Counted from the stretch's first letter, positions 1 to 7,119 are shown. The stretch is DNA of 12,688 nucleotides from Candidatus Gastranaerophilales bacterium (GCA_024408745.1 JAKSUS010000014.1:1-12688); one strand, 5' to 3'. The notes: generated from the sequence alone by a model not told the origin. Translations and numbers: made by a program.

Positions 1-1621
1 GATAATTTGAAATTGCATCATCATATCTTTCCATAGCCTGATAGCAGGCACCAATTCCCAAATAAACATCTTCTGAGGGTTTTTGAATAGATTTATAAAC
101 AATAATTGCGTCATTATAATCTTTTTTATTATACAGTTTTGTAGCTTTTTCAATTAAGGAAAACTCTATATCAGCATCGTATTCACTGAGCATTTGCGCA
201 ATTTTGTCATTCTTTGGATAAACTGTTTTGGCTGTTTTTAAAGTTTCAATTGCTTTCATAATGTCATTTTCTTGTTTGTATATTGTTGCAATATTCAAAT
301 AAGCATCAAGATTTTTATTATCTATTACTAATGCTTTTTGATAATTAACCAAAGCCTCAGAGTAATTCCTGTTTTTATGGAGTGTATAAGCATAAGTATA
401 AATAACATCTGCATCGTTAGGCATTTTTTCTGCAAGCTTTGAAAGATAGTTCAAGGCTGATGCATCAGGTATTGTTGAAATCGTATCTAACAAAGCATCT
501 TTAACATTAATATCAGAGGGATTGTTTTGCAAAAGTCTGTTATAAATAGCTATTGCCTCATCTTTTTTTCCCATTTTATCAAGAGTTGAAGCCTTATAAA
601 TATTAACGGTAATATTGTTAGGATTTGATTTCAAAATTGTATTATATAAATTTAATGCCTCTGCATAATTGCCTTTTTCCTGCATCAACGTTGCTATATT
701 AAGTTGAAGAGTTTGATTAAAAGGTGAAAGGCTTTGAGCATTTTTATACTGAATCATAGCCATTTCATACTCTTTTTTGTTTTGATAAACCGCACCTAAA
801 TTCATTTGTGCTATTGCATCTTTAGGATTTTGTGCAACTTTTTTCTTCCAGATAGTTTCAAGTAAAGCCAATGCTTCATTCTTAGTTTTCGGATTTTCTG
901 ATGCAATATCAAGTTCTTTAACAGCAGCATCAACCTTTCCAAAGTTATATAAACTCCTGCCGAATTTTAAATGTAAGTTAGGGTCATTAGAATTTATAGC
1001 AAGTGCTTTATCATAATATAATGCGGCATTGTATTCGTTTGATAATGTCTTAAATACGTCCCCTAAAGCAATATAACTTTCATAAGCGCAAGACCTGTCT
1101 GTTGCCGCATTAATATATTCAATAACTGAAGCTTCAAATTCGCCTTTGCCTCTTAGTTCTTTTGCCTTTTTTAAACGGTTTTGAGGTGCTGTTGAAAATT
1201 TTTGAGAAAGCAAAACGCTGTCAAAATTTTTAAGAACAATATCAATGTTTTCATTCATTGTATTGGTATTGGAAGACTTATCATAATATTTTAAATAATA
1301 AATCGCACTTCTGTAATCGTTTGCGGCATTTTCAAGATTTATCCCCTGATTATAAAAGTAATTTCCGCGTGATGTATAAGCTACGGCAAGATTATTCCTT
1401 GCAGATGTGTGTTTTGGGTCTTTTGAAAGTGCTTTTTTAAAAGAGTCTATTGCTTCTGTATATTTACGATTTTGCAAATTGCTCATTCCCACGTCATAAT
1501 AATCAATATTTTCATAAGGATTTTGAACATAATCTATCGCAAAAGTCATTTCAGGAACTCCGGCAAGTGCCAAAAATGAACAAATTAACAATGTATTTCT
1601 TTTAAAATTGCTGTTTTTCAT
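1..1621 (-). CDS. Secreted tetratricopeptide-repeat (TPR) protein, 3' end cut by window edge
   Basis: The frame stays open from an ATG at 1619-1621 to the left edge, about 540 codons, so the C-terminus is missing. AGAGG lies just upstream of the start. Residues 1-28 look like a Sec signal peptide: a basic start (MKNSNFKR), a hydrophobic core (LLICSFLALAG) and a TFA-ID cleavage-like site. The mature part is a series of roughly 34-residue helix pairs with TPR spacing, for example a unit with YTEAIDSFKKALSKDPKH and another with YAEALNLYNTILKSNPNN. The recurring A-x-x-x-Y/F ... P-N/D pattern is typical of TPR proteins. TPR domains are protein-protein scaffolds. An exported one usually works in the envelope, but no partner or process can be named here. 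It lies downstream of the aminotransferase on the same strand, with an inverted repeat between them, so it may have its own promoter. TPR identity is secure; function is unknown. Confidence 0.85.
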   Translation of the reverse strand, partial: MKNSNFKRNTLLICSFLALAGVPEMTFAIDYVQNPYENIDYYDVGMSNLQNRKYTEAIDSFKKALSKDPKHTSARNNLAVAYTSRGNYFYNQGINLENAANDYRSAIYYLKYYDKSSNTNTMNENIDIVLKNFDSVLLSQKFSTAPQNRLKKAKELRGKGEFEASVIEYINAATDRSCAYESYIALGDVFKTLSNEYNAALYYDKALAINSNDPNLHLKFGRSLYNFGKVDAAVKELDIASENPKTKNEALALLETIWKKKVAQNPKDAIAQMNLGAVYQNKKEYEMAMIQYKNAQSLSPFNQTLQLNIATLMQEKGNYAEALNLYNTILKSNPNNITVNIYKASTLDKMGKKDEAIAIYNRLLQNNPSDINVKDALLDTISTIPDASALNYLSKLAEKMPNDADVIYTYAYTLHKNRNYSEALVNYQKALVIDNKNLDAYLNIATIYKQENDIMKAIETLKTAKTVYPKNDKIAQMLSEYDADIEFSLIEKATKLYNKKDYNDAIIVYKSIQKPSEDVYLGIGACYQAMERYDDAISNY

Positions 1622-1647
1622 AAAAACCTCTACTTCTTATTAAAACA

Positions 1648-1688
1648 AGATTAGTATATCAAAATGAATAATCTCAATATACTAATCT
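1648..1688 (-). terminator. 12-bp perfect inverted repeat between aminotransferase and TPR gene
   Basis: The arms AGATTAGTATAT (1648-1659) and ATATACTAATCT (1677-1688) are perfectly complementary around a 17-nt loop. The repeat lies 14 nt after the aminotransferase stop and 26 nt before the TPR start. On the minus strand it is followed only by a weak T-rich stretch (TGTTTTAA). The stem is AT-rich, so it is a poor intrinsic terminator. An attenuator, mRNA-end stabiliser or operator for the TPR gene is equally possible. Confidence 0.4.
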
Positions 1689-1702
1689 CTCAGGTAATTT
1701 AA

Positions 1703-2851
1703 TTATATTAAACTTTCTAAAAATGCTTTTACGCCACTTCCAAGTTCAATATTTGCACCCAGTTTTTTAAGTGTTAATTCCAATGCACCGATTGAACCTA
1801 TAACATCTCTTTCGCAAACATAACCTAAAGTACCCATTCTGAAAATTTTGCCTTTTAAGTCGTTTTGACCGTCAGCAACAACAATATCAAAATCTTCCTT
1901 TAAGCCTTTTCTTATATCTGCAACGGAAATTCCTTCAGGCGGTAAAATTGCAGTAATTGAATAACTTGCAAAATTATCATCATCAACAAATAATTTTAAT
2001 CCCATTGCTCTGATTGCTTTTCTTAAGCCAAGAGCAAGTCTTTTATGACGAGCATAAATATTATCCAAGCCTTCTTCTTTCATCATTTTTAATGTTGCAT
2101 TTAATGCACAAATTAATGAAACTGCCGGAGTATAAGGAGTTGTGTCTTTTTCAAGATTTTTCTTATGTGCTGCAAAATCGAAGTAAAAACTCGGGTATTT
2201 ACATTCTTCGTAAGCTTTCATTGCTCTATCGCTTGCCATTAAGAAAGACAATCCGGGAGGAATCATAAAACCTTTTTGCGAACCTGAAATCAAAATATCA
2301 ATTCCCCATTCATCAGGTTTAACTTCCATAGCGCCGACACTTGTAACACCGTCAACAACGCTTAAAGCACCATGCTCTTTAATGACTGCCAATAAATCTT
2401 TAATAGGATTAGCACACCCTGTTGATGTTTCACTATGAGTTAAAGTTACAACTTTAATTTCCTTATTAACGTCTTTTGCTAATCTTTCTTTTAAAGCATT
2501 TATATCAATAGTTTTACCGAAATCAACAACCATTCTTTCAACATCTGCACCTCTGGTTGTTGAAATTTTTGCAAGTCTTTCGCCAAAGTTACCTATAACC
2601 AATGATAAAACTTTATCACCGGGGTTTAAAATATTTGACAAAGCTGCTTCCATAGCACCTGTACCACTTGCAGTAAAAATAAATACGTTATTTTTAGTCT
2701 GGAATAACCATTTTAAATCAGCATAAATTTCTTTTAAAATTGCTGAAAACTCTGTACTTCTGTGTCCCATTGGGGCTTTACCCATTTCTAAAAGGGCAGT
2801 TTGGGGAACCGGTGTAGGTCCCGGAATCATTAAAAATTGTTTATCTCTCAT
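1703..2851 (-). CDS. Class V aminotransferase, serine/alanine-glyoxylate (serine-pyruvate) type
   Basis: This 382-aa protein is a fold-type I, PLP-dependent enzyme expected to transfer an amino group between alanine or serine and glyoxylate or pyruvate in the cytoplasm. The N-terminal IPGPTPVP motif (residues 9-16), GHRS (29-32), the cofactor-binding ASGTGAMEAA segment (61-70), THSETSTG (138-145), the Asp of VVDGVTS (D167) and the Schiff-base lysine K193 in SGSQKGFMIPPGL are all present in order. The sequence resembles the cyanobacterial branch of the family, once mislabelled as a 42-kDa soluble hydrogenase subunit. I chose the ATG at 2849-2851 because AAGGAGA stands just upstream. An in-frame ATG ten codons earlier lacks a good site and adds a non-conserved leader. 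In a non-photosynthetic cell it more likely serves glycine/serine metabolism than photorespiration. The exact substrate is not decidable from sequence. Confidence 0.9.
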   Translation of the reverse strand: MRDKQFLMIPGPTPVPQTALLEMGKAPMGHRSTEFSAILKEIYADLKWLFQTKNNVFIFTASGTGAMEAALSNILNPGDKVLSLVIGNFGERLAKISTTRGADVERMVVDFGKTIDINALKERLAKDVNKEIKVVTLTHSETSTGCANPIKDLLAVIKEHGALSVVDGVTSVGAMEVKPDEWGIDILISGSQKGFMIPPGLSFLMASDRAMKAYEECKYPSFYFDFAAHKKNLEKDTTPYTPAVSLICALNATLKMMKEEGLDNIYARHKRLALGLRKAIRAMGLKLFVDDDNFASYSITAILPPEGISVADIRKGLKEDFDIVVADGQNDLKGKIFRMGTLGYVCERDVIGSIGALELTLKKLGANIELGSGVKAFLESLI

Positions 2852-2962
2852 ATCTATCTCCTTAAAATAAATACTTCGCATGACTATTTTTACACAAAAT
2901 AAGATAAATATGCTAATATATTAATATTTTTAACAATTTTTTTACTTAAATTTTATATTAGA

Positions 2963-3253
2963 TTATTTACCCCGCATTTTATCTTCAATTTGATCGCCTA
3001 TTGATAAACCTGCAATCTGTGAAGCAACACCAATAATGCTGCCAACTAAAAGTGGTCCCGGTGCTGCAAGCGCAATAAAAAGTCCTGCCACAGAACCTGC
3101 AACATATCCGCATATCATGCCTGCCTGTCCGTTAAAAGTTACATTTCTATTTGTTTGGTTAATCATTTCTCCTTGTGGTTTTATATGATTTGTTGAATTT
3201 TTTATTTGCTCTCTTACTCTAAAGTTCTGACCATTAATTTTTTGAATATACAT
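2963..3253 (-). CDS. Small Gly/Ala-rich membrane-hairpin protein, paralog 1 of 3
   Basis: I do not recognise this 96-aa protein as a named family, but it is clearly related to the products of 5450-5773 and 5860-6228. It opens with MYIQKINGQN (MQIQRINGQE in paralog 2) and runs through a polar stretch to the junction RNVTFNG (residues 36-42). A hydrophobic hairpin follows (about 44-86), CGYVAGSVAGLFIALAAP then a second Gly-rich segment, and the protein ends with a charged GDQIEDKMRGK tail. The first hydrophobic segment has small residues at helix-packing spacing (glycine-zipper-like). There is no Sec-type signal at the N-terminus. It is the last gene of the cassette, 17 bp after the stop of the 717-aa membrane protein gene, and starts behind the shared TAATGGAGGTGT box. 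A membrane-inserting or secreted small protein is inference. Confidence 0.75.
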   Translation of the reverse strand: MYIQKINGQNFRVREQIKNSTNHIKPQGEMINQTNRNVTFNGQAGMICGYVAGSVAGLFIALAAPGPLLVGSIIGVASQIAGLSIGDQIEDKMRGK

Positions 3254-3257
3254 AAAA

Positions 3258-3269
3258 ACACCTCCATTA
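3258..3269 (-). promoter_or_regulatory. Shared ribosome-binding box of paralog 1
   Basis: TAATGGAGGTGT on the minus strand, with GGAGG 7 nt before the ATG at 3251-3253. The same 12 bases precede the other two small genes of the cassette but not the large membrane-protein gene. The box begins right after the stop codon of that gene. Confidence 0.7.
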
Positions 3270-3270
3270 A

Positions 3271-5424
3271 TTAATTCTTAAATGCTAAAAAATAATTTTT
3301 GTTAAAACCTTTAAATTCCTGTTTATTATCATTATTCTTTACATCTTCTTTTATTGCAAAATATTTTTCATTATCTAATTTTTTCAAAGATTTCATAACA
3401 CCTATATATCCCGCTTTCTTTTGAAGATGAGCAAAGAATGAATTTAACATGTATGAAATTCCGACAATTCCTGCAAAAGCAGGTATTCCTAAAAATAATG
3501 CGGTTAATTTTAGTGATTTGAATTTACATTTAGGAATATTAGTGTTCTTTAAATTCATTAATGCTGTTCTTACTTCTTCTTTATCAATTTTATTGATTGC
3601 TTCAACCGGAGTATCTTTTAATTTATGCACAATAAGCATACCGATTTCCGAGCACATGTTTTTAATCCATTTAGCAAAAGGAGTATGTTTTAATTCATTA
3701 TTTATAAAATCTTTCTTTGCATTAGGATTTATCATCATATTATTCAAAATTTGGGTTATATTTTGAATTTGTGTTGCTATCTTAGGATTGGTCAATAATT
3801 CTTTTCTTGATTTTTTACCAACAAGTAAAAATCTGTCTGCTCTTGTTTTTAAATCTTTATCTTGTTTTAGAATATCAAAAATTTCATCTATGTTTTTTTT
3901 CACTTTAGAGTCCTTGTCAAATATAATGTTTGATATTCTTTTTATTAAGTTAGTAAGATGAATTTTATCGGAGAAAAGTAAAATTGCCGGAAGCACAAAT
4001 GCTGTCATTAATACAATACTTTTCAAAATCATAAGTGATTTTTTACCTAATTCAACGGCACCTTCCATATGCTCCGAATATTTTTGTGACATTTCATCAA
4101 GTTCATCAAATACAAAGAATATTTTTTCCTGCATTTTTTTAGCTTCTTTTTGTTGTTCATCAGATACATTAACTTGTTTTAATGCTTTATTTAACTTTTC
4201 TTCTTCTTTCCATGTTGTTTTCTTGTATTGTAAATATTCCTCTCTGTCTTTTAAATAAACAGGAATAAATTTAAAATTCTTAACTACTCTTTGGAAAATA
4301 TTGAGTTTTTCATGATTTACTTTTACATCTTTAACTTTATCTAATTCTTCTTTATCAAAATAAGCTAATTTTGATAAATCTTTTGAAAATTCCTGTTTCA
4401 TTTTATAGCGACCGACTTTTGCCGCTTCTTTTGTTTTTTTGTTAAACCAAATATTTATCGGTAATAAAATAAACAGAGGTGCATAAACAGAAATAGCAGT
4501 TTTTACAAGTTTGTTTGCTTTAGGAAAAACTAAACCTGCGATTTTATTAATAACATACATTGACGGGAAAAGTGCTGCAAAATTAAACAATCGTATTGTT
4601 GCAAAAGCTGCTTCGGCGTTTTCACAATACTTTTCAGCATTATTATTTATTTCTTTTATACCTGTCAAAATTAATTCTTTATCCTTTTTAGCTTCAAGAA
4701 GTTCTTTATCTGTATAGTTTTCCGATAATTTTGACTGTATTTTCTTATCAATGCCCAAATTTTCTTTGTATCTTTTCAGGTACTTATTATATTCTTTATC
4801 AAGATTAAGAGTAGATTTAAATGATTTAGATAAAGAAATATTTTTGTTATCTTCATCTTTAATATCTTTATCATTAATTGTTTTTGCTATTTCTTTTGCT
4901 TTTGAGATTTGCTCCAGAGTATAGGCAACGAAATTCTTTATGTCTTTTAGTTCAATATCTCTTGCTTTTGCTCTTGCAACTCTTGAAGCTTCAATTTGCT
5001 TTTTCGTTTTCCATAAGGTTAAAGGTAAATCCAACAAGTTTAATGCTGGAGCAATATATAAGAATGAAAAAGCCCAAAGCGGAAGATTCTTATGCTTTTC
5101 TAAATGTTTAAAACCTTTAAACATTGCCCAAAATGATACCCCTGACATAAATAGCATAGGTATCCCTAATGCAAGTCCGGTAACATGTGTAGTAGCAACC
5201 TGCATATTTTGTGCGGCATTTTCTGAAGCGTTATCTAAAATATTTACCGTTTTGATAACTATATCTGATTTTTCTTTTAATTTTTTATATTCATCAGGAT
5301 TTTTATTTTTATAATTATCAAATAAATATTTTTTCTTTGCATATCGGGTTTTATTTTTTATATCCCAATCATCATACTTATGCCAATGCTTATGACAATC
5401 TTTTATTGTGTTTAGTATTTCCAT
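3271..5424 (-). CDS. Large multi-spanning membrane protein with internal repeats, function unknown
   Basis: This 717-aa, lysine-rich protein matches no family I know. Hydrophobic segments that could span the membrane lie at about 80-102, 114-138, 276-300, 308-326, 464-485 and 636-660, separated by long charged, probably helical/coiled-coil regions. Two modules look duplicated: LPLTLWKTKKQIEASRVAR (about 133-151) lines up with LPINIWFNKKTKEAAKVGR (about 321-339), both following a Y-x-A-P-containing hydrophobic stretch. Each is preceded by an Asn/Glu-rich helix (65-78; 260-273), and a third such helix lies at 442-458. There is no Sec-cleavable N-terminus, no Walker motif and no protease motif. 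AAGGA stands before the ATG at 5422-5424. It lies 25 bp after paralog 2 and 17 bp before paralog 1, so it is probably cotranscribed with the small proteins. A partner, exporter or immunity role for them is conjecture. Confidence 0.85.
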   Translation of the reverse strand: MEILNTIKDCHKHWHKYDDWDIKNKTRYAKKKYLFDNYKNKNPDEYKKLKEKSDIVIKTVNILDNASENAAQNMQVATTHVTGLALGIPMLFMSGVSFWAMFKGFKHLEKHKNLPLWAFSFLYIAPALNLLDLPLTLWKTKKQIEASRVARAKARDIELKDIKNFVAYTLEQISKAKEIAKTINDKDIKDEDNKNISLSKSFKSTLNLDKEYNKYLKRYKENLGIDKKIQSKLSENYTDKELLEAKKDKELILTGIKEINNNAEKYCENAEAAFATIRLFNFAALFPSMYVINKIAGLVFPKANKLVKTAISVYAPLFILLPINIWFNKKTKEAAKVGRYKMKQEFSKDLSKLAYFDKEELDKVKDVKVNHEKLNIFQRVVKNFKFIPVYLKDREEYLQYKKTTWKEEEKLNKALKQVNVSDEQQKEAKKMQEKIFFVFDELDEMSQKYSEHMEGAVELGKKSLMILKSIVLMTAFVLPAILLFSDKIHLTNLIKRISNIIFDKDSKVKKNIDEIFDILKQDKDLKTRADRFLLVGKKSRKELLTNPKIATQIQNITQILNNMMINPNAKKDFINNELKHTPFAKWIKNMCSEIGMLIVHKLKDTPVEAINKIDKEEVRTALMNLKNTNIPKCKFKSLKLTALFLGIPAFAGIVGISYMLNSFFAHLQKKAGYIGVMKSLKKLDNEKYFAIKEDVKNNDNKQEFKGFNKNYFLAFKN

Positions 5425-5449
5425 TCAATTCCTTGAGTTAAACTGTATT

Positions 5450-5773
5450 TTATGATTTATCGGATAATTTATCACCAACTTTACTTACGAGAGCGGTACA
5501 ACCTATTTGTGTAAGACCATATACTGCAGCAAGTGAAAGCCCGCCACTAACAGGTGCAGCAGCAACAGCGGCTAACGCAGCTACAGTCCCTATCAAATAA
5601 CCGCAAAATCCACCGGTAATAGCGCCATCAGTATTGCCAAAAGATATATTTTGGTTCTTAAGAAATATATCACTTGCGTTTTGTTTAAAATAATTTGGAA
5701 ATTGCTTTTGGGTTAAATCAGTTTGGTTATTTTTTAAATGAATTTCTTGACCGTTAATTCTTTGAATTTGCAT
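5450..5773 (-). CDS. Small Gly/Ala-rich membrane-hairpin protein, paralog 2 of 3
   Basis: A 107-aa homolog of the proteins encoded at 2963-3253 and 5860-6228. It starts MQIQRINGQE, has a Gln/Asn-rich polar region, then DIFLKNQNISFG (residues 35-46), where N-[IV]-S-F marks the junction in all three paralogs. The hydrophobic part runs GGFCGYLIGTVAALAAV, a Pro turn (AAAP, about 71-74) and a second Gly/Ala-rich segment to about 97. The tail is KVGDKLSDKS, comparable to GDQIEDK in paralog 1 and GDKAEDI in paralog 3. I start at the ATG at 5771-5773 because GGAGG sits 8 nt upstream. An upstream in-frame ATG would overlap that site and add five unshared residues. Function is unknown. The composition resembles pore-forming or glycine-zipper peptides, but no bacteriocin leader motif is visible. 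Confidence 0.75.
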   Translation of the reverse strand: MQIQRINGQEIHLKNNQTDLTQKQFPNYFKQNASDIFLKNQNISFGNTDGAITGGFCGYLIGTVAALAAVAAAPVSGGLSLAAVYGLTQIGCTALVSKVGDKLSDKS

Positions 5774-5778
5774 GAAAC

Positions 5779-5790
5779 ACACCTCCATTA
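5779..5790 (-). promoter_or_regulatory. Shared ribosome-binding box of paralog 2
   Basis: TAATGGAGGTGT on the minus strand, identical to the boxes before paralogs 1 and 3, with GGAGG 8 nt before the ATG. It decides the start codon of this gene. Confidence 0.7.
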
Positions 5791-5806
5791 ATAGATTTAA
5801 ATTTAT

Positions 5807-5848
5807 TAAGAGAGAGAGTTTACTTATAACAGCAAACTCTTTCTCTTA
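5807..5848 (-). terminator. Hairpin between paralogs 3 and 2, possible partial terminator
   Basis: AAGAGAGAGAGTTT (5808-5821) and AAACTCTTTCTCTT (5834-5847) pair over 13 of 14 positions around a 12-nt loop, with one more closing A-T pair. The hairpin starts 11 nt after the stop of paralog 3 and ends 33 nt before the start of paralog 2. No clean U-tract follows on the minus strand (AATAAATTT). It could therefore be a leaky terminator or an RNA-stabilising structure that sets more expression of the first gene than of the rest of the cassette. Confidence 0.45.
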
Positions 5849-5859
5849 TCATATTTAAT

Positions 5860-6228
5860 TTAATTATCATTACCTGTAATTATATCTTCCGCTTTATCAC
5901 CGCCAAGCATCCCTATAACACCGCCTGCGCCACCGGCTAACCCGATAGCTGCTCCACCGGCTAATGCTGATGATGTTACACCTGAGAGTAATGCTGCGCC
6001 AACCGGCGGACAAATACAAGCAAGTGCAACTCCTGCTGCACCTCCGAGAGTTAAACCTAAGAAACCACCGATGCCTGTACCTTTAAATGATATATTGTTG
6101 CTTTTTGAAACGAACACATCCTTTTGATTTGAAGTTAAACTTAAATTATTACCACAAGGTTTTGGCGGACAACTTGTTGCAGAATTTTGTACACTTACAT
6201 TTTTTGTAGTAATTTTCTCAATAATCAT
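5860..6228 (-). CDS. Small Gly/Ala-rich membrane-hairpin protein, paralog 3 of 3 (first gene of cassette)
   Basis: A 122-aa protein, the most glycine-rich of the three paralogs. After MIIEKITTKN comes a polar region with a CPPKPCG motif (residues 20-26), then DVFVSKSNNISFKG (37-50), matching DIFLKNQNISFG of paralog 2. The hydrophobic half has GIGGFLGLTLGGAAGVALA, a Cys/Pro turn (CICPP, 71-75) and a long Gly/Ala segment with repeated GG pairs up to GGDKAEDI near the end. I start at the ATG at 6226-6228 because GGAGG lies 7 nt upstream and a consensus promoter sits about 32 nt upstream. The longer in-frame alternative would begin upstream of the predicted transcription start. As the promoter-proximal gene, with a hairpin behind it, it is probably the most expressed member. 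It is not a recognised family; a membrane-active small protein is inference. Confidence 0.78.
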   Translation of the reverse strand: MIIEKITTKNVSVQNSATSCPPKPCGNNLSLTSNQKDVFVSKSNNISFKGTGIGGFLGLTLGGAAGVALACICPPVGAALLSGVTSSALAGGAAIGLAGGAGGVIGMLGGDKAEDIITGNDN

Positions 6229-6232
6229 GAAC

Positions 6233-6244
6233 ACACCTCCATTA
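6233..6244 (-). promoter_or_regulatory. Shared ribosome-binding box of paralog 3
   Basis: TAATGGAGGTGT on the minus strand, with GGAGG 7 nt before the ATG. It is identical over 12 bases to the boxes at 3258-3269 and 5779-5790. Confidence 0.7.
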
Positions 6245-6251
6245 GTAATAG

Positions 6252-6278
6252 TTTTGCTAATTATATAAAGATAGCAAT
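6252..6278 (-). promoter_or_regulatory. Operator-like element over the -10 region of the cassette promoter
   Basis: This element contains the inverted repeat TTGCTA (6254-6259) and TAGCAA (6272-6277), spaced by 12 bp and bracketing the -10 hexamer. By eye it aligns with 9741-9766 upstream of the metallopeptidase gene at 24 of 27 columns: one gap, two substitutions, shared ends TTTTGCT and ATAGCAAT, and shared core TATATAAA. Both copies lie on the same strand relative to the gene they precede. A repressor or activator site is the natural reading; the regulator is not visible in this window. Confidence 0.6.
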
Positions 6279-6288
6279 GCTTTGTCAA
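6260..6288 (-). promoter_or_regulatory. Consensus sigma-70 promoter of the small-protein cassette
   Basis: On the minus strand a perfect -35 TTGACA (6283-6288) and a perfect -10 TATAAT (6260-6265) are separated by exactly 17 bp. Transcription should start near 6253, leaving a 5' UTR of about 25 nt that carries the GGAGG box. A full consensus promoter in front of an unknown cassette implies strong, and so probably repressed, expression. Confidence 0.85.
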
Positions 6289-6342
6289 CATACTGTAAAC
6301 AATAATTAAGATAATATTAATTTCTTTACCTTCATTATGTTT

Positions 6343-6348
6343 TATAAT
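6343..6348 (+). promoter_or_regulatory. Possible -10 element for the 6390-8815 operon
   Basis: TATAAT lies 41 nt before the ATG at 6390. No convincing -35 hexamer is present 16-18 bp upstream, so only the -10 is marked. The element lies in the 161-bp divergent region shared with the cassette promoter. Confidence 0.35.
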
Positions 6349-6389
6349 AAACTGAATAGTAGTTATAAGATAATGAGAGAGATTTTATT

Positions 6390-7115
6390 ATGACATTAGA
6401 TTTAGATTTTAATATTGAATGTGATTGTGTAATTTCTATAGGGCCTACTTGCAGAACTGCAGAAGCATTGGTAAGAAACAAACTAAGGATGTTTTCAAGT
6501 CCCTTTGATTGGATTGGTTTTTATTCCTTGGATAGCTTTTTTAATCTTCTTATAACTGACGGTAAAAATTTATTTAAAGATATTATTCGTTCTCCAAAAG
6601 ACGACAGAGAACATACATATGGTATAATTGATGTTCCGACTAATACTCTTTCGATGCACGATTTTTTCAAAAACATTCCGTTTGAAGTTGCAAAGAAAGA
6701 AGTTTCGAAAAAAATGCATAAAAGATTCAAAAGATTAAATAGAATTATGAAACAAACTAAAAAAATGTGTTTTGTTTCAAACAGAGATGAAGATAAAGAA
6801 CATTTTTTTGAATTAGCTAAAAAGCTTACAGAAGTTTATAATTTTTCTGATATTTATTTTATTAATATATTAAACAGAGAAGAAGAACAATTTAATGTTT
6901 ACAAAAAAGATAATGTAGAACTTTATGAAATTTCTTTTAGTGATCCCGAATTCGTTTCTGATGACTTAATTAACAATCCTGATTCTTGGAAAGGCAATAT
7001 CAAATGTTGGGATAATGTTTTAAAACATGTCAAATTAACAAACCGTATTAATTATAATAAATATTTCGTCCTTAATTTCGGTTTGTTTAAAATCACTTGT
7101 AAAAGAAACTTATAG
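6390..7115 (+). CDS. DUF1796-type putative papain-like cysteine peptidase
   Basis: This 241-aa protein carries the hallmarks of the DUF1796 family: VISIGPTCRTAEAL (residues 14-27) with the candidate nucleophile C21, then LRMFSSPFDWI (32-42), and a histidine in SMHDFF (88-93) that could complete the active site. The C-terminal half (KKMCFVSNRDEDKEHFFELAK onward) reads like the alpha/beta part usual in the family. There is no signal peptide, so it is probably cytoplasmic. Family members are predicted papain-like enzymes, often near sugar-transfer genes; a substrate is not established. GAGAGAG precedes the ATG. It is the first gene of a compact operon, 4 bp before the HAD gene, and is divergent from the small-protein cassette across a 161-bp region. 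Family assignment is fairly firm; peptidase activity is only predicted. Confidence 0.8.
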   Translation: MTLDLDFNIECDCVISIGPTCRTAEALVRNKLRMFSSPFDWIGFYSLDSFFNLLITDGKNLFKDIIRSPKDDREHTYGIIDVPTNTLSMHDFFKNIPFEVAKKEVSKKMHKRFKRLNRIMKQTKKMCFVSNRDEDKEHFFELAKKLTEVYNFSDIYFINILNREEEQFNVYKKDNVELYEISFSDPEFVSDDLINNPDSWKGNIKCWDNVLKHVKLTNRINYNKYFVLNFGLFKITCKRNL

Positions 7116-7119
7116 TATT

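Noticed and set aside
1..1621. DNA repeats or a CRISPR array suggested by recurring segments at the left end
   Set aside because: The periodicity is at protein level (about 34 residues, TPR), with divergent nucleotide sequence and no spacer-repeat structure.
3449..5314. Several plus-strand open frames opposite the 717-aa membrane protein gene
   Set aside because: They lie antisense to a long continuous frame with a good start site, have no ribosome-binding sites of their own and translate to low-complexity hydrophobic sequence, as expected opposite a lysine-rich gene.
2963..6228. Classical double-glycine-leader bacteriocins for the three small proteins
   Set aside because: No leader ending in GG or GA at the usual position, no adjacent peptidase-ABC transporter, and the glycine pairs lie inside the hydrophobic half. 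A membrane-active role stays open, the class II label does not.
5860..6291. Longer version of paralog 3 starting 21 codons upstream
   Set aside because: That start is upstream of the predicted transcription start of the consensus promoter and adds residues absent from the paralogs; the internal ATG has a strong GGAGG box.
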